Shown: piece by piece, positions 42,666 through 51,707 of the stretch
Layout of the letters: every line of letters starts with the position of its first letter
Position numbering within the stretch: the stretch's first letter is position 1
From: Desulfovibrio sp. X2
Lineage (GTDB): Bacteria > Desulfobacterota > Desulfovibrionia > Desulfovibrionales > Desulfovibrionaceae
Reading direction: 5' to 3'
NCBI RefSeq assembly: GCF_000422205.1
Contig: NZ_ATHV01000002.1
Coordinates: 62,001 to 126,000 of the forward strand
DNA: 64,000 bases
The notes under the pieces: model-generated
What the model was told of the DNA's origin: nothing
The model's database searches: none
What the model saw: the letters and a program-made list of their open reading frames with translations, nothing else
Translations under genes and position numbers: made by a program

Positions 42666-43217
42666 CTAGATGATGACGTCGACGAACTTGGCGGGCTTGC
42701 CGTCCAGTCCGCGCAGGGCGTGCGGGGTGTGCGAGTCGAAGTACATGCCGTCGCCGGGCTCGAGGGCCACGGGCGTGTCTCCCATGTGGATCTCCAGGCG
42801 GCCTTCGACCACGTAGATGAACTCCTGTCCGGAGTGGGAGTTGAAGTCCAGGGCCTTCACGTCCTTGGGCGGGACGGTGACCAGGAAGGGCTCCATCTTC
42901 CGGCCCGCGAAGCGGTAGGCCAGGGATTTGTAGTCGTAGGTCTTGCGGCGGTCCACGGACAGCCCCTCGCCCTTCCGCACCACGGTGTAGGAGCGCAGGT
43001 GGGGATCGCCGCCCGAGATGAGCACCGTGGTGTCCACCCCGCAGGCCTTGGCCGCGGCGAAGAGGAAGCTCACGGGAATCTCGTGCTCCCCGGTCTCGTA
43101 GCGGGCCACGTCGGCCACGCTCGTCCCGGTCTTCTCCGCCAGCTCCTCCACGCTCATGCCCACGGCGTCGCGCAGGGCCTTCAGGCGCGGGGATATCTCC
43201 TTGTAGACGTCGTCCAT
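42666..43217 (-). CDS. XRE helix-turn-helix with cupin domain (second copy)
   Basis: 183 residues. Residues 8-65 are an XRE helix-turn-helix (RLKALRDAVGMSVEELAEKTGTSVADVARYETGEHEIPVSFLFAAAKACGV). Residues 110-183 are a cupin barrel (FNSHSGQEFIYVVEGRLEIHMGDTPVALEPGDGMYFDSHTPHALRGL). Such proteins sense small ligands and regulate the adjacent metabolic genes. It sits between the two acyl-CoA synthetase genes and is paired with the one downstream. Confidence 0.9.
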   Translation of the reverse strand: MDDVYKEISPRLKALRDAVGMSVEELAEKTGTSVADVARYETGEHEIPVSFLFAAAKACGVDTTVLISGGDPHLRSYTVVRKGEGLSVDRRKTYDYKSLAYRFAGRKMEPFLVTVPPKDVKALDFNSHSGQEFIYVVEGRLEIHMGDTPVALEPGDGMYFDSHTPHALRGLDGKPAKFVDVII

Positions 43218-43242
43218 CGAAGACAGCTCCTTGTGCGGTTCC

Positions 43243-44898
43243 TTACTTCATGGCCTCGGGGAAGAGCTCGGCGGCCTGCTCGCGCAGCTTGTACTTCTGC
43301 ACCTTCCCGCTGGCGGTCATGGGATAGTTGTCCACGCAGGCCACGAACTTGGGGATCTTGTGCCAGGCGATCTTGCCGCGGCAGGCGTCGCGCACGTCCT
43401 CGGGCGCGAGGTCCACGCCGGGCCTGGGGATGATGAAGGCCGCGACCTCCTCGCCGTACTTGCTCGAGGGCACGCCCACGACCTGCACGTCGGCCACGCC
43501 CGGCACGGTGTAGAGGTATTCCTCCACCTCGCGCGGGTAGATGTTCTCGCCGCCGCGGATGATCATGTCCTTCAGGCGCCCGGTGATGGCCAGGTAGCCG
43601 TCCTCGTCCATGGTGCCGAGGTCGCCGGAATGCAGCCAGCCGTCCGGCTCGATGGCCTCGGCCGTGGCCTCGGGCTGGTTGTAGTAGCCCTTCATGACGT
43701 TGTAGCCGCGGCAGCAGACCTCGCCCTGCTCGCCCGGAGCGCACTCCTTGCCGGTCTCGGGGTCCACGACCTTGACTTCCACGGCGGGCATGGCCTTGCC
43801 CACGGTCTCGGTGCGCTTGGCGATGGAGTCGTTGGTGCGCGTCTGGGTCATCACCGGCGAGGACTCGGTGAGCCCGTAGCAGATGGTGATCTCGCGCATG
43901 TTCATGAGCTCCATGACCTTCTTCATGATCGGCACCGGGCAGGGCGAACCGGCCATGATGCCCGTGCGCAGGGAGGAGTAGTCGAAGCGCTCGAAGAGCT
44001 TGTGGTCGAGCACGGCGATGAACATGGTGGGCACGCCGTAGAGCGCGGTGCAGGACTCCTGGTCGATGGCGGCCATGACGTCCAGCGGCTTGAAGGTCTC
44101 GAGGATGACCATGGTCGCGCCGTGGTTCACGCAGGCCAGCACGCCGAGCACGCAGCCGAAGCAGTGGAAGAGCGGCACCGGGATGCAGACCCGGTCCTTG
44201 TCCGTGAAGAGCTGGTTGGCGCCGATCCAGTAGCCGTTGTTTCCGATGCCCACGTGGGTCAGCATGACGCCCTTGGGAAACCCGGTGGTGCCCGAGGTGT
44301 ACTGCATGTTGACCACGTCGTGGGGATCGAGCTCGTCCTGGCGGGCCTGGTACTCGTCCTTTCCGGTCATGGCGGCCAGGGAGAGCAGCTCGGGCATGGA
44401 GTACATGCCGCGGTGCTTCTCAGGCCCCATGAAGAAGACGCGGCGCAGGTGCGGAAAGGAGGCGGAATCGAGGCGTCCGCGCTCGCTCGTGCGCAGCTCG
44501 GGCACCAGCTCGTTGACCACGCGCACGTAGTCGGTGTCGCGGTATCCGTCGATGAGGAAGAGGTTCTCGCACTCGCTCTGGGAGAGCAGGTAGCGCAGCT
44601 CCTCGCTCTTGTAGTTGGTGTTCACCGTGAGCAGCACGGCGCCGATCTTGGCCGTGGCGAACTGCAGCGCCACCCAGTAGGGCACGTTGGTGGCCCACAC
44701 GGCCACCTTCTCGCCGCGCTGCACGCCCAGCGCCATCATGCCCTTGGCCAGCCGGTCCACCAGGGCCGCGAACTCGCGCCACGTCAGGCGGAAGTCGCGA
44801 TCCACGTAGACCAGGGCCTCGTTGTCCGGCACCCGGGCCACGGTCTCGTCGAGGATCTGCCCCAGCGTTATTTCGCGGACGTCGGGACGCGCCTTCAT
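43243..44898 (-). CDS. AMP-forming acyl-CoA synthetase, FadD-like (first copy)
   Basis: 551 residues. P-loop [18 protein letters not shown], core [14 protein letters not shown], the gate [41 protein letters not shown] and catalytic Lys in [14 protein letters not shown]. All key ANL residues are present. It is more like medium/long-chain fatty-acyl-CoA ligases than the second copy, and the two are clearly different subfamilies rather than a recent duplication. It begins four bases after the stop of the first XRE-cupin gene, with CCGGAG as ribosome site inside that gene's end. Confidence 0.92.
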   Translation of the reverse strand: MKARPDVREITLGQILDETVARVPDNEALVYVDRDFRLTWREFAALVDRLAKGMMALGVQRGEKVAVWATNVPYWVALQFATAKIGAVLLTVNTNYKSEELRYLLSQSECENLFLIDGYRDTDYVRVVNELVPELRTSERGRLDSASFPHLRRVFFMGPEKHRGMYSMPELLSLAAMTGKDEYQARQDELDPHDVVNMQYTSGTTGFPKGVMLTHVGIGNNGYWIGANQLFTDKDRVCIPVPLFHCFGCVLGVLACVNHGATMVILETFKPLDVMAAIDQESCTALYGVPTMFIAVLDHKLFERFDYSSLRTGIMAGSPCPVPIMKKVMELMNMREITICYGLTESSPVMTQTRTNDSIAKRTETVGKAMPAVEVKVVDPETGKECAPGEQGEVCCRGYNVMKGYYNQPEATAEAIEPDGWLHSGDLGTMDEDGYLAITGRLKDMIIRGGENIYPREVEEYLYTVPGVADVQVVGVPSSKYGEEVAAFIIPRPGVDLAPEDVRDACRGKIAWHKIPKFVACVDNYPMTASGKVQKYKLREQAAELFPEAMK

Positions 44899-44901
44899 GG
44901 C

Positions 44902-45465
44902 CTACTCCGGGAAGTAGAGCACGGCGTAGATGGTCGCCGGCTGCTCGTTTGCCGTGCCGATGTAGTGGGGCACGATGGAGTTGAAATAGAGGCTGTCGCC
45001 GGGCTCGAGGACGTGCTCCTCCTTGCCGTACTTCACCTGCACGCGGCCGGATACCACGATGATGAACTCCTCGCCCTGGTGGGAGGAGAGGTCCTGCTGC
45101 TCCTCGGGCAGGAGCTCGACCACGAAGGGCTCCATGTGGCGGTCGGACTTGCCCCGGCCCAGGGAATAGAACTTCACGGCCTCGCGCCCGCCCGCGCCGG
45201 AGTGCGTGACCAGCTCGGGATGGCGGTCGGCGGCGCGCACGATCAGGGGATCGACCGAGTTCATGTCGTCGAGGAAGGTGCCGAGCCTGACGCCCAGGGC
45301 GCGCGCGACCTTCAGGAGGGGAGTGAGGGAGGTGTAGGCGTCCTCCTCTTCCAGGGCCGCGATGAACTTCTCCGCCATCCCGGCCTTTTCGGCCAGCTCC
45401 TCGCGGGAGAGGCCTGCCTTTTCACGAAAATTACGCACGCGCATGCCCAGCTTGGACTGCTCCAT
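44902..45465 (-). CDS. XRE helix-turn-helix with cupin domain (first copy, operon lead gene)
   Basis: 187 residues: an N-terminal helix-turn-helix (MRVRNFREKAGLSREELAEKAGMAEKFIAALEEEDAYTSLTPLLKVARALGV) and a C-terminal cupin (SSHQGEEFIIVVSGRVQVKYGKEEHVLEPGDSLYFNSIVPHYIGTA). GGGAGA precedes ATG 45465; longer upstream frames lack support. It leads a six-gene operon (regulator, ligase, regulator, ligase, GNAT, NHL), so it probably controls it. The two regulators resemble each other across their full length. Confidence 0.9.
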   Translation of the reverse strand: MEQSKLGMRVRNFREKAGLSREELAEKAGMAEKFIAALEEEDAYTSLTPLLKVARALGVRLGTFLDDMNSVDPLIVRAADRHPELVTHSGAGGREAVKFYSLGRGKSDRHMEPFVVELLPEEQQDLSSHQGEEFIIVVSGRVQVKYGKEEHVLEPGDSLYFNSIVPHYIGTANEQPATIYAVLYFPE

Positions 45466-46127
45466 AGCACTCTCCCTGTCCCCGTAAGAAGTTCTGTCCG
45501 GCAAATTACGGGAACGTACACGAACGCCCGCCAAAAACCAAGCCGCCGGGACCACGGGAAATGCGGAAAGAGGGATGAACAGGACCGGGCGGTCCGGCGA
45601 GGTCAGGACCTGCATCGGACGGGCGACGGACGGGCCATCGGGCGGGCATCGAGCTGCCATCGGGCGGACGGCGGAAAAAATTTCACCGGCCCCGGCTTGA
45701 GCGTTTTTACGATAACAAATTGATTTTACAATATATTTTTGATCGGCACCAGACCGGTGGCCACGCGTCACGTACATCACATTGAAATAATTCGATAAAA
45801 TATGCACCCTCGGGTGCGCCAGAATTGACTCTTTTCTCGTCAGGCAACTCCCCGGATTCCCTCTTCATCCTCTCTCCCGGACCTTTGGCCGCAAAGCGCG
45901 TCAAGACCCCGGACGCGCCCCCATGCGCCCGGCAGCGCCCCCACGCGCCCCGCCCCTTTTCCCGGCCCTAGACTTGGCCGCGACGAGGGGGACGGCCCCG
46001 AAGGCGGTGCCCGAACGGCCCGCCGGACCGCCGCGAAGCGCCCGCGCGAACGGCGCGGAGCCTGCCCGCGGACGGCGCGGGGCCGTCCCCCGGGACAGCG
46101 TCCCGAGACAGCAACAAGGAGAAGCAC
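45466..46127. other. 662-base intergenic region before the virion module
   Basis: No convincing gene. Bases 45466-45700 are GC-rich leader of the operon to the left. Bases 45700-45840 are markedly AT-rich, with one short hairpin (GCACC-CTCG-GGTGC near 45807). The right 280 bases are GC-rich and lead to the holin gene, whose ribosome site is AAGGAG. No tRNA, integrase or recognisable attachment core was found at this left edge. The AT-rich stretch probably holds promoters for both directions. Confidence 0.6.
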
Positions 46128-46616
46128 ATGGACCCGATCACGATCATCGCGGGGCTGGCCTCGGTGGTCCCGACCATCGCCAAGTGGCTGACCGGCGAGA
46201 AGTCCGACGTCAGCCGCGTGGCCGAGACCGCGGCCGAGCTGGCCAAGCGCGTCACCGGCGCCTCGGACCCGGCCGCGGCCATCGCGGCGCTGAAGGCCGA
46301 CAGGCAGCAGGCCCTGGAGTTCGAGAAGCTCTGGGCCGGAGTGAACATGGGGCTCTCGGAACAGCTCACGCGCCGCCACGAGGCGGACATGAAGTCCGAC
46401 TCCTGGCTGGCCAAGAACGTCCGGCCGCTCTGCCTCGTCGGCCTCACGCTCGGCGTCGTCGTCGCCGTGTTCGCGCCCGAGGTGGCCGGGGACAAGCTGC
46501 GCGCCCTGACCGAGATGGGCGGCTGGGTCTACGGCTACTACTTCATCGGCCGCAGCGCCTTCGACAAGGGCGCGGTGCGGCTGAACTTCGGCGCGAACGC
46601 CGGGAGGGCGTCATGA
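46128..46616 (+). CDS. phage holin, 3TM type
   Basis: 162 residues. It resembles the three-helix holin family seen in prophages and gene transfer agents: a short N-terminal helix (MDPITIIAGLASVVPTIAKWL), a charged amphipathic middle with RHEADMKSDSWLAKNVRPL, then two membrane helices (LCLVGLTLGVVVAVFAPEV, MGGWVYGYYFIGRSAFDKG). The SDSWLAKNVRP and GWVYGYYFIGR motifs are characteristic. It opens the virion module and overlaps the next gene by ATGA. No endolysin gene follows, so whether it still drives lysis is open. Confidence 0.82.
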   Translation: MDPITIIAGLASVVPTIAKWLTGEKSDVSRVAETAAELAKRVTGASDPAAAIAALKADRQQALEFEKLWAGVNMGLSEQLTRRHEADMKSDSWLAKNVRPLCLVGLTLGVVVAVFAPEVAGDKLRALTEMGGWVYGYYFIGRSAFDKGAVRLNFGANAGRAS

Positions 46617-46864
46617 ACATCGTCCGGCAGACCCTTTCCGCCCTCTCCGACCTGGCGCGCCGGTCCCCGGCCACCGCCTGCCGCCTCCTGAAAAGCGCAC
46701 GGGCCCGCCTCGCGTCCCCGGCCCGCGCCGTCCTGTCCCTGCCCGCACGGGCCGCGCGCGGCGCGGGGGCGAGGATCGCGGCGCTCATCCGCCGGGTGCG
46801 CGCCGCCGCCATCGGCGGCTGGCGCGGCGTCATGGCCGGGCTTCGCGGGGAAGGCCGGCCGTGA
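46613..46864 (+). CDS. 83-residue basic protein of the phage module
   Basis: A short Arg/Ala-rich protein (about one residue in five is Arg) with two weakly hydrophobic helices. It is linked by ATGA to the holin gene and by GTGA to the next, so it is very likely translated. No family is recognised. A spanin or holin-accessory role is possible from position only. Confidence 0.55.
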   Translation: MNIVRQTLSALSDLARRSPATACRLLKSARARLASPARAVLSLPARAARGAGARIAALIRRVRAAAIGGWRGVMAGLRGEGRP

Positions 46865-47145
46865 GCGGCGAGGACATCCGCGAGCTCTGGGAGGCCATCG
46901 AGGCCCTGCGCCAGGGCCAGGGCGACATCCTGGTCGGCCTCTCCGAGGTCAAGGCCGCGCTCGTGGAGCGCTGCCGCGACCGCGCCCGGCGCATCGACGC
47001 CCTCTCCACCGGCATCGAGCAGTGCGAGCGCCGCCTGTCCGCCCTGGAGCGCGGGCAGGCCCGGCTCTTCGCCTGGGCCTCGCTGCTCGGCTGCGGCCTG
47101 GCCCTGGCCGGACAGTGGCTCGCGGCGCGCCTGGGGGGACGCTGA
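46861..47145 (+). CDS. small coiled-coil protein with C-terminal membrane helix
   Basis: 94 residues, GTG start overlapping the preceding stop. Residues 1-65 are charged and coiled-coil-like (EDIRELWEAIEALRQGQGDILVGLSEVKAALVERCRDRARRIDAL); residues 68-88 form a membrane helix (LFAWASLLGCGLALAGQWLAARL). The layout resembles small phage lysis-accessory or spanin-like proteins, but no family is certain. Its stop shares TGATG with the small terminase start. Confidence 0.6.
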   Translation: MSGEDIRELWEAIEALRQGQGDILVGLSEVKAALVERCRDRARRIDALSTGIEQCERRLSALERGQARLFAWASLLGCGLALAGQWLAARLGGR

Positions 47146-47663
47146 TGTCCGCCCCGACCCGCGCGCTTCCCCGCTCCGCCCCGGCCTGGCGCAGGGACTA
47201 CGCGCGCATGGCCGAGGTCGCGGCGCGCAAGGGGTTTTCCGAGCGCGACCTGGCCGAGCTCTTCGGCCTGGATCCGGCGGGCTTTTGCGAGTGGCGCGCC
47301 GCGCGGCCGGAGCTTTCCGCGGCCGTGGCGCGCGGCCGGGGCAACGCGGACGCGCGGGCCGAGCGCATGCTCCTGGCCAAGGCGCTCGGCCTCACCTGCA
47401 CCGAGACCACGGTCAAGACCGCGCCCGTGCGCGGCGAGGACGGCAGCCTCTGCGAGGAGGTCCGCGAGCGCCGCGTGGTGAAGAAGCGCCTGCCCCCGGA
47501 CTTCCAGGCGCTCAAGCTCTGGCTCTCGCGCCGCAGGCCCGGGCTCTGGGGCCAGGGCGAGGCCGACGGCGGCGCGGCCGATCCCGACGATCTGTCCGCA
47601 AATCTTTCCGAGGAGGAGATCGATGCCCGCATCCGCGAGCTCGAACGCCAGCTTGGCGAATAA
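47145..47663 (+). CDS. putative terminase small subunit
   Basis: 172 residues. A helix-turn-helix-like N-terminal part (YARMAEVAARKGFSERDLAELFGLDPAGFCEWRAARPELSAAV) fits the DNA-recognition domain of small terminases, followed by a middle beta-rich region (KALGLTCTETTVKTAPVRGEDGSLCEEVRERRVVKKRLPPDFQALKLWLSRRRPGLWG) also seen in phage TerS-type proteins. It overlaps the large terminase gene by 41 bases, as expected of a TerS-TerL pair. Confidence 0.72.
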   Translation: MSAPTRALPRSAPAWRRDYARMAEVAARKGFSERDLAELFGLDPAGFCEWRAARPELSAAVARGRGNADARAERMLLAKALGLTCTETTVKTAPVRGEDGSLCEEVRERRVVKKRLPPDFQALKLWLSRRRPGLWGQGEADGGAADPDDLSANLSEEEIDARIRELERQLGE

Positions 47664-48444
47664 GCGCGAGCGGCTCCGGCTGCTCGCGGCCAAGGCCCGC
47701 GTGCGGGCCGAGAACACCATCGCCGCCTACTACCCGGACAAGGGGCCGCTCAGGCGCGCGCTCTATCCGCGCCACCTGGAGTTCTTCCGCGCCGGGGCCG
47801 CGTGCCGCCAGCGCCTCATGCTGGCCGCGAACCGCGTGGGCAAGACCGAGGGCGTGGGCGGCTTCGAGCTCACGCTGCACCTGACCGGCCTCTATCCGGC
47901 CTGGTGGGAGGGCCGCCGCTTCGCCCGGCCGGTGCGCGCCTGGGCCTGCGGCGACACGGCCGAGTCCGTGCGCGAGATCCTGCAGAAGAAGCTGCTCGGC
48001 CCGCCGGACGCGCCGGGCACCGGCCTCGTGCCGAAGCGGGCCATCGTCTCGGTGGTGCGCCGGGGCGGCTCGGTGGCAGACGCCGTGGAGCGCGTGGCCG
48101 TGCGCCACGCCTCGGGCGGCACCTCGTGGCTCAAGTTCAAGTCCTACGACCAGAAGCGCCGGGCGTTTCAGGGCACGGAGCAGGACGTCATCTGGCTGGA
48201 CGAGGAGCCGCCGCTGGACGTCTACGCCGAGTGCCTGATGCGCACCATGACCACGGACGGCCTGGTGCTCCTGACCTTCACCCCGCTGCTCGGGCTCTCC
48301 GAGGTGGTCCTCTCCTTCCTGCCCGGCGGCAAGCTGCCGGGCGGCGACGACGGGAACGGCGACGGCGGCGCCCCGGCCCAGGCCCTGCCGCCCTGCCCGC
48401 CCCCGGCCGCGCCGTCCCGCGCTCCGGCGACGGAGGCCCGCTGA
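47623..48444 (+). CDS. terminase large subunit, ATPase half
   Basis: 273 residues. It carries the packaging ATPase: Walker A LAANRVGKTE (68-77), adenine-region and linker features, Walker B VIWLDEE (189-195) and the coupling motif LLTFTPLLGLSEVV. The frame then enters a Gly/Asp/Pro/Ala-rich tail (KLPGGDDGNGDGGAPAQA and so on) and stops at TGA 48442-48444. The nuclease half starts at ATG 48444 in the -1 frame. In related phages both halves are in one polypeptide. GAGGAG precedes ATG 47623. Confidence 0.85.
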   Translation: MPASASSNASLANKRERLRLLAAKARVRAENTIAAYYPDKGPLRRALYPRHLEFFRAGAACRQRLMLAANRVGKTEGVGGFELTLHLTGLYPAWWEGRRFARPVRAWACGDTAESVREILQKKLLGPPDAPGTGLVPKRAIVSVVRRGGSVADAVERVAVRHASGGTSWLKFKSYDQKRRAFQGTEQDVIWLDEEPPLDVYAECLMRTMTTDGLVLLTFTPLLGLSEVVLSFLPGGKLPGGDDGNGDGGAPAQALPPCPPPAAPSRAPATEAR

Positions 48445-49229
48445 TGCCTCTGGTCGCGCCCGGCAAGTACCTGGTGACCGCCACCTGGGACGACGTGCCG
48501 CACCTCTCGCCCGCGCAGAAGGCCGAGCTCTTCGCGCAGATCCCGCCGCACCAGCGCGAGGCCCGGGCCAGGGGCGTGCCGCAGCTCGGCGCGGGCGCCA
48601 TCTATCCGGTGCCCGAGACCGAGATCACGGTGGCGCCCTTCGAGATCCCGGCCCACTGGCCGCGCGCCTTCGGCCTGGACGTGGGCTGGAACCGGACCGC
48701 GGCCGTGTGGGGCGCCTGGGACCGCGCGGGCGCGGTGCTCTACCTCTACGCCGAGCACTACCGCGGCCTGGCCGAGCCCGAGGTGCACGCCCAGGCCGTC
48801 CGCGCGCGCGGCGAGTGGATCGCGGGGGTCATCGACCCGGCCAGCCGGGGCCGCTCCCAGGCGGACGGGAGGAGCCTGCTCGCCATCTACCAGGGGCTCG
48901 GCCTGGAGCTCTCGTGCGCGGAGAACGCCGTGGAGGCGGGCATCTACCGCGTCTGGAGCCTGCTCTCCACGGGCCGCCTGAAGATCTTCGCGAGCCTCGC
49001 AGGCTGGCTCTCGGAATACCGCCTCTACCGCCGCGACACAGAAGGCCGGGTGGTCAAGGAACGCGACCACCTCATGGATGCAACCCGCTACCTCGTCGTG
49101 TCCGGAGAGGACGCGGCCCGCCCCACCCCGCCCGACCTGCGCCCGGCCGAAGCCCCGCTCGCGGGCGCCGGGTGGGGGCCCGGCCCGCGCGGCGAGGCGG
49201 CCGACCACGACTACGAGATGTTCGCATGA
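48444..49229 (+). CDS. terminase large subunit, nuclease half
   Basis: 261 residues. It continues the TerL fold (KYLVTATWDDVPHLSPAQKAELFAQIPPHQREARARGVPQLGAGAIYPVPE) and has the RNase-H-like nuclease acids: D79 (AFGLDVGWN), D131 (AGVIDPASRG), D208 and D212 (RDHLMDATRYLV). The ATG overlaps the stop of the ATPase half as TGATG, so stop-restart translation or -1 frameshifting could give the second half. The catalytic residues are intact, suggesting function rather than decay. It ends with an ATGA overlap on the next gene. Confidence 0.85.
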   Translation: MPLVAPGKYLVTATWDDVPHLSPAQKAELFAQIPPHQREARARGVPQLGAGAIYPVPETEITVAPFEIPAHWPRAFGLDVGWNRTAAVWGAWDRAGAVLYLYAEHYRGLAEPEVHAQAVRARGEWIAGVIDPASRGRSQADGRSLLAIYQGLGLELSCAENAVEAGIYRVWSLLSTGRLKIFASLAGWLSEYRLYRRDTEGRVVKERDHLMDATRYLVVSGEDAARPTPPDLRPAEAPLAGAGWGPGPRGEAADHDYEMFA

Positions 49230-49768
49230 ACCACACCGTCTACCTCATCGGCCGCGACGGCCACGACCCGGCCCTGGCGCGCGAGATCGCGCTGCAGCTC
49301 TGGGACATGCTCGTCGACGACGGCCTCGTGTCCACCGTCTTCTACGAGGGCCAAGTCACGGACGCCGAGACCTTCTGCCGCCTGATGCTCTCGCCCGAGC
49401 GCGCGCTCTACGCCGCCTGGCCCGAGGACTCGTGCAGGCCCTCGGCCTTCGCCTGGCTCTCGGACCAGACCGGCCGCGCCGTGCGCCTGCACTTCTGCTT
49501 CTTCCGCCACGCGCGGCGCCACGCCCTGCCCCTGGCCCGGCAGTTCGCCCGCTTCCTGCTCGCGGTCCGCGACGAGCGGGGCGAGCGCGTCTTCGAGACG
49601 ATCTACGGCCTGCTTCCCGAATCCAACCTGGCCGCCATCCGCCTGGGGCGGAAGCTCGGCTTTCGGACCATCGGGGTCCTGCCGGGCGCGGCCTACATCG
49701 CAGCGGAGGACCGCCTGGAAGGGCTCGCCCTCTCCTGCCTGACCCGAAAGGAGGTTTTCCATGGGTAG
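49226..49768 (+). CDS. GNAT-like phage protein
   Basis: 180 residues. The end (VFETIYGLLPESNLAAIRLGRKLGFRTIGVLPGAAY) follows the acetyl-CoA-binding and final beta-bulge pattern of GNAT enzymes, with the usual N-x-x-A-x-x-x-x-x-K-x-G-F signature. The N-terminal half (IALQLWDMLVDDGLVSTVFYEGQVTDAETFCRLML) is compatible with the fold. GNAT-like proteins are common beside terminase and portal genes of BPP-1-like podoviruses; the target is unknown. It overlaps both neighbours. Confidence 0.72.
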   Translation: MNHTVYLIGRDGHDPALAREIALQLWDMLVDDGLVSTVFYEGQVTDAETFCRLMLSPERALYAAWPEDSCRPSAFAWLSDQTGRAVRLHFCFFRHARRHALPLARQFARFLLAVRDERGERVFETIYGLLPESNLAAIRLGRKLGFRTIGVLPGAAYIAAEDRLEGLALSCLTRKEVFHG

Positions 49769-50000
49769 CTTCTTCTCGCCGCCCTCGTCCCCCGCGCCCA
49801 GCGCGCCCCTGCCCGTCGCCGAGACCGAACCCGTGCAACTGCCCGAGGAGGTGGACAGCGGCGAAACCGCGGCCATGAAGGAGGCGCGCGAGAAGCAGAA
49901 GCGCGCCGCCCGCCTGGCCGCGGGCCGCGCGGGCACCCTGCTCGCGGGGACCGGCATGAACGGCGCGTCCGTGGGCCGCAAGAACCTGCTCGGCGAATAG
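49761..50000 (+). CDS. 79-residue hydrophilic phage protein
   Basis: A Pro/Ala/Ser-rich start (MGSFFSPPSSPAPSAPLPVAETE), a charged helix (TAAMKEAREKQKRAARLAAGRAG) and the C-terminal signature GMNGASVGRKNLLGE. Short proteins ending in a G-x-x-x-x-x-x-G-R-K-x-L-L-G motif often precede podovirus portal genes; their role is unknown. GGAGG lies before the ATG. Confidence 0.7.
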   Translation: MGSFFSPPSSPAPSAPLPVAETEPVQLPEEVDSGETAAMKEAREKQKRAARLAAGRAGTLLAGTGMNGASVGRKNLLGE

Positions 50001-50009
50001 GAGGCCCGC

Positions 50010-51704
50010 ATGACCACCCAGACCTCCCCTTCCGATCCCGCACGGCGCCTTGCCGATGCGCGCGCCCTCGTGCGCACGCTGGAGGACCGGCGCGCCCCCT
50101 GGGACGACCACCTGCGCGAGGTGGCCGACTACGTGCTGCCGGACAAGGGCCGCTTCCCGGGCCGCGAGGGCGGCCGCGAGAGCGACCCGGGCGGCAAGCG
50201 CATGGGCCGGATCATCGACTCCACGGCCACGCGCGCCTGCCAGATCATGGCCGCGGGCCTCATGGGCGGGCTCACAAGCCCGGCCAAGCCCTGGTTCCGC
50301 CTGGGAACCCGCGACAAGGAGCTGCGCGAGTGGGGGCCGGTGCGCGACTGGCTGGATGCGGCCGAGCGCGCCCTCTACGCGGTGCTCGCCCGCTCCAACT
50401 TCTACCAGTGCGTGCACGGCCTCTACCTGGAGCTCGGCGGCTTCGGCTCGGCCTGCCTCTTCTGCGAGGCGGACGACGAGCGCGCCGTGCGCTTCCGCAC
50501 CCTGACCTTCGGCGAATACGCCTGGTCCTGCGACCACCTGGGCCGCGTGGGCACCGTGGCCGTGCGCCGCGAACTCACTGCCGGGCAGTTGGCCGAGCGC
50601 TTCGGCGCGCAGAGGCTCAGCCGCGCCGTGCTGGCCATGCTGGGCACGCGGCGCGAGCAGGACCCGGTGGAGATCGTCCACCTGGTGCGCCCGCGCGAGG
50701 GGGCGGCGGCCGGGCGGGACGGCCTCGTCCCGGCGCTCGAAAAGCCCTTCGAATCGCTCGTCTTCGAGGCCCGCGCGGCCGGTGCGGACGAGGACGCGGT
50801 GCTGCACGAGGGCGGCTTCGACGCCTTCCCCTTCCTCTGCCCCCGCTGGGACGTGACCGGCGCCGAGGAGTACGGCCGCGGCCCGGGCATGACCGTGCTG
50901 CCCGACGTGAAGATGCTGCAGGAGATGGCCAAGGGGCGGCTGCAGGCCGTGCACCTGGGGCTTCGGCCGCCCATGCGCGTGCCCTCGAAGTTCGCGAAGA
51001 GGCTGAACCTCGTGCCGGGCGGGCAGAACTACGTGAACCCGCAGCAGGCCGAGGGGCTGGCCCCGCTCTACGAGTCGCGCGTGTCCATCGCCGAGGTCAC
51101 GGCCGTGATCGAGGACGTGCGCCGCCAGGTCAAGGAGGGCTTCTACAACGACCTCTTCCTGATGATCTCGGGCATGGAGCGCTCGGGCGTCACGGCCACG
51201 GAGATCATGGAGAAGCAGGCCGAGAAGCTGCTCATGCTCGGCCCCATCGTGGAGCGGCTGCAGTCCGAGCTGCTGGACCCGCTGGTGGAGCGCTGCTTCT
51301 CCCTGGCCGAGCGCGCCGGGCTCGTGCCCCCGCCCCCGCCGGAGATGACCGGCTACCTGCTCTCCGGCGGCCGCATGCGCGTCGAGTACGTGTCCATGCT
51401 CTCCCAGGCCCAGAAGCTCTCGGGCTCGCAGTCCATCATGCAGCTCCTCTCCGTGGCCGGACAGATGGCCGCGGCCGAGCACGAGGTGCTCGACAAGATC
51501 GATTTCGAGCAGGCCCTGGACGAGCTCTCGCTGATCACCGGCGTGCCCGCGGGCATCGTGCGGCCGGACGAGGAGGTGGCCAGGCTGCGCGCCAGGCGGC
51601 GGGCCGAGGCCCTGGACCAGGGGCTGGCTCGGAACCTCGGCCGGGTCCTCGGCGCCGCAGCTCCCGCCGGTCTGCCCGCCGCGCAGGCGAAGGAGGGGAG
51701 CTAG
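50010..51704 (+). CDS. portal (head-tail connector) protein
   Basis: 564 residues of the T7 gp8-like connector family, which forms the dodecameric DNA entry ring. Recognised stretches: HLREVADYVLPDKGRF at the start, RIIDSTATRACQIMAAGLMGGLTSPAKPWFRL, PFLCPRWDVTGAEEYGRGPGMTVLPDVKMLQEMAKGRLQAVHLGLRPPM, and FLMISGMERSGVTATEIMEKQAEKLLMLGPIVERLQSELLDPLVER. The length fits the family. AGGAGG precedes ATG 50010. Confidence 0.9.
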   Translation: MTTQTSPSDPARRLADARALVRTLEDRRAPWDDHLREVADYVLPDKGRFPGREGGRESDPGGKRMGRIIDSTATRACQIMAAGLMGGLTSPAKPWFRLGTRDKELREWGPVRDWLDAAERALYAVLARSNFYQCVHGLYLELGGFGSACLFCEADDERAVRFRTLTFGEYAWSCDHLGRVGTVAVRRELTAGQLAERFGAQRLSRAVLAMLGTRREQDPVEIVHLVRPREGAAAGRDGLVPALEKPFESLVFEARAAGADEDAVLHEGGFDAFPFLCPRWDVTGAEEYGRGPGMTVLPDVKMLQEMAKGRLQAVHLGLRPPMRVPSKFAKRLNLVPGGQNYVNPQQAEGLAPLYESRVSIAEVTAVIEDVRRQVKEGFYNDLFLMISGMERSGVTATEIMEKQAEKLLMLGPIVERLQSELLDPLVERCFSLAERAGLVPPPPPEMTGYLLSGGRMRVEYVSMLSQAQKLSGSQSIMQLLSVAGQMAAAEHEVLDKIDFEQALDELSLITGVPAGIVRPDEEVARLRARRRAEALDQGLARNLGRVLGAAAPAGLPAAQAKEGS

Positions 51705-51707
51705 GCC

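Noticed and set aside
45707-45904. 65-codon minus-strand frame in the gap before the virion module
   Set aside because: Runs through an AT-rich probable promoter region, with no ribosome site or family resemblance.
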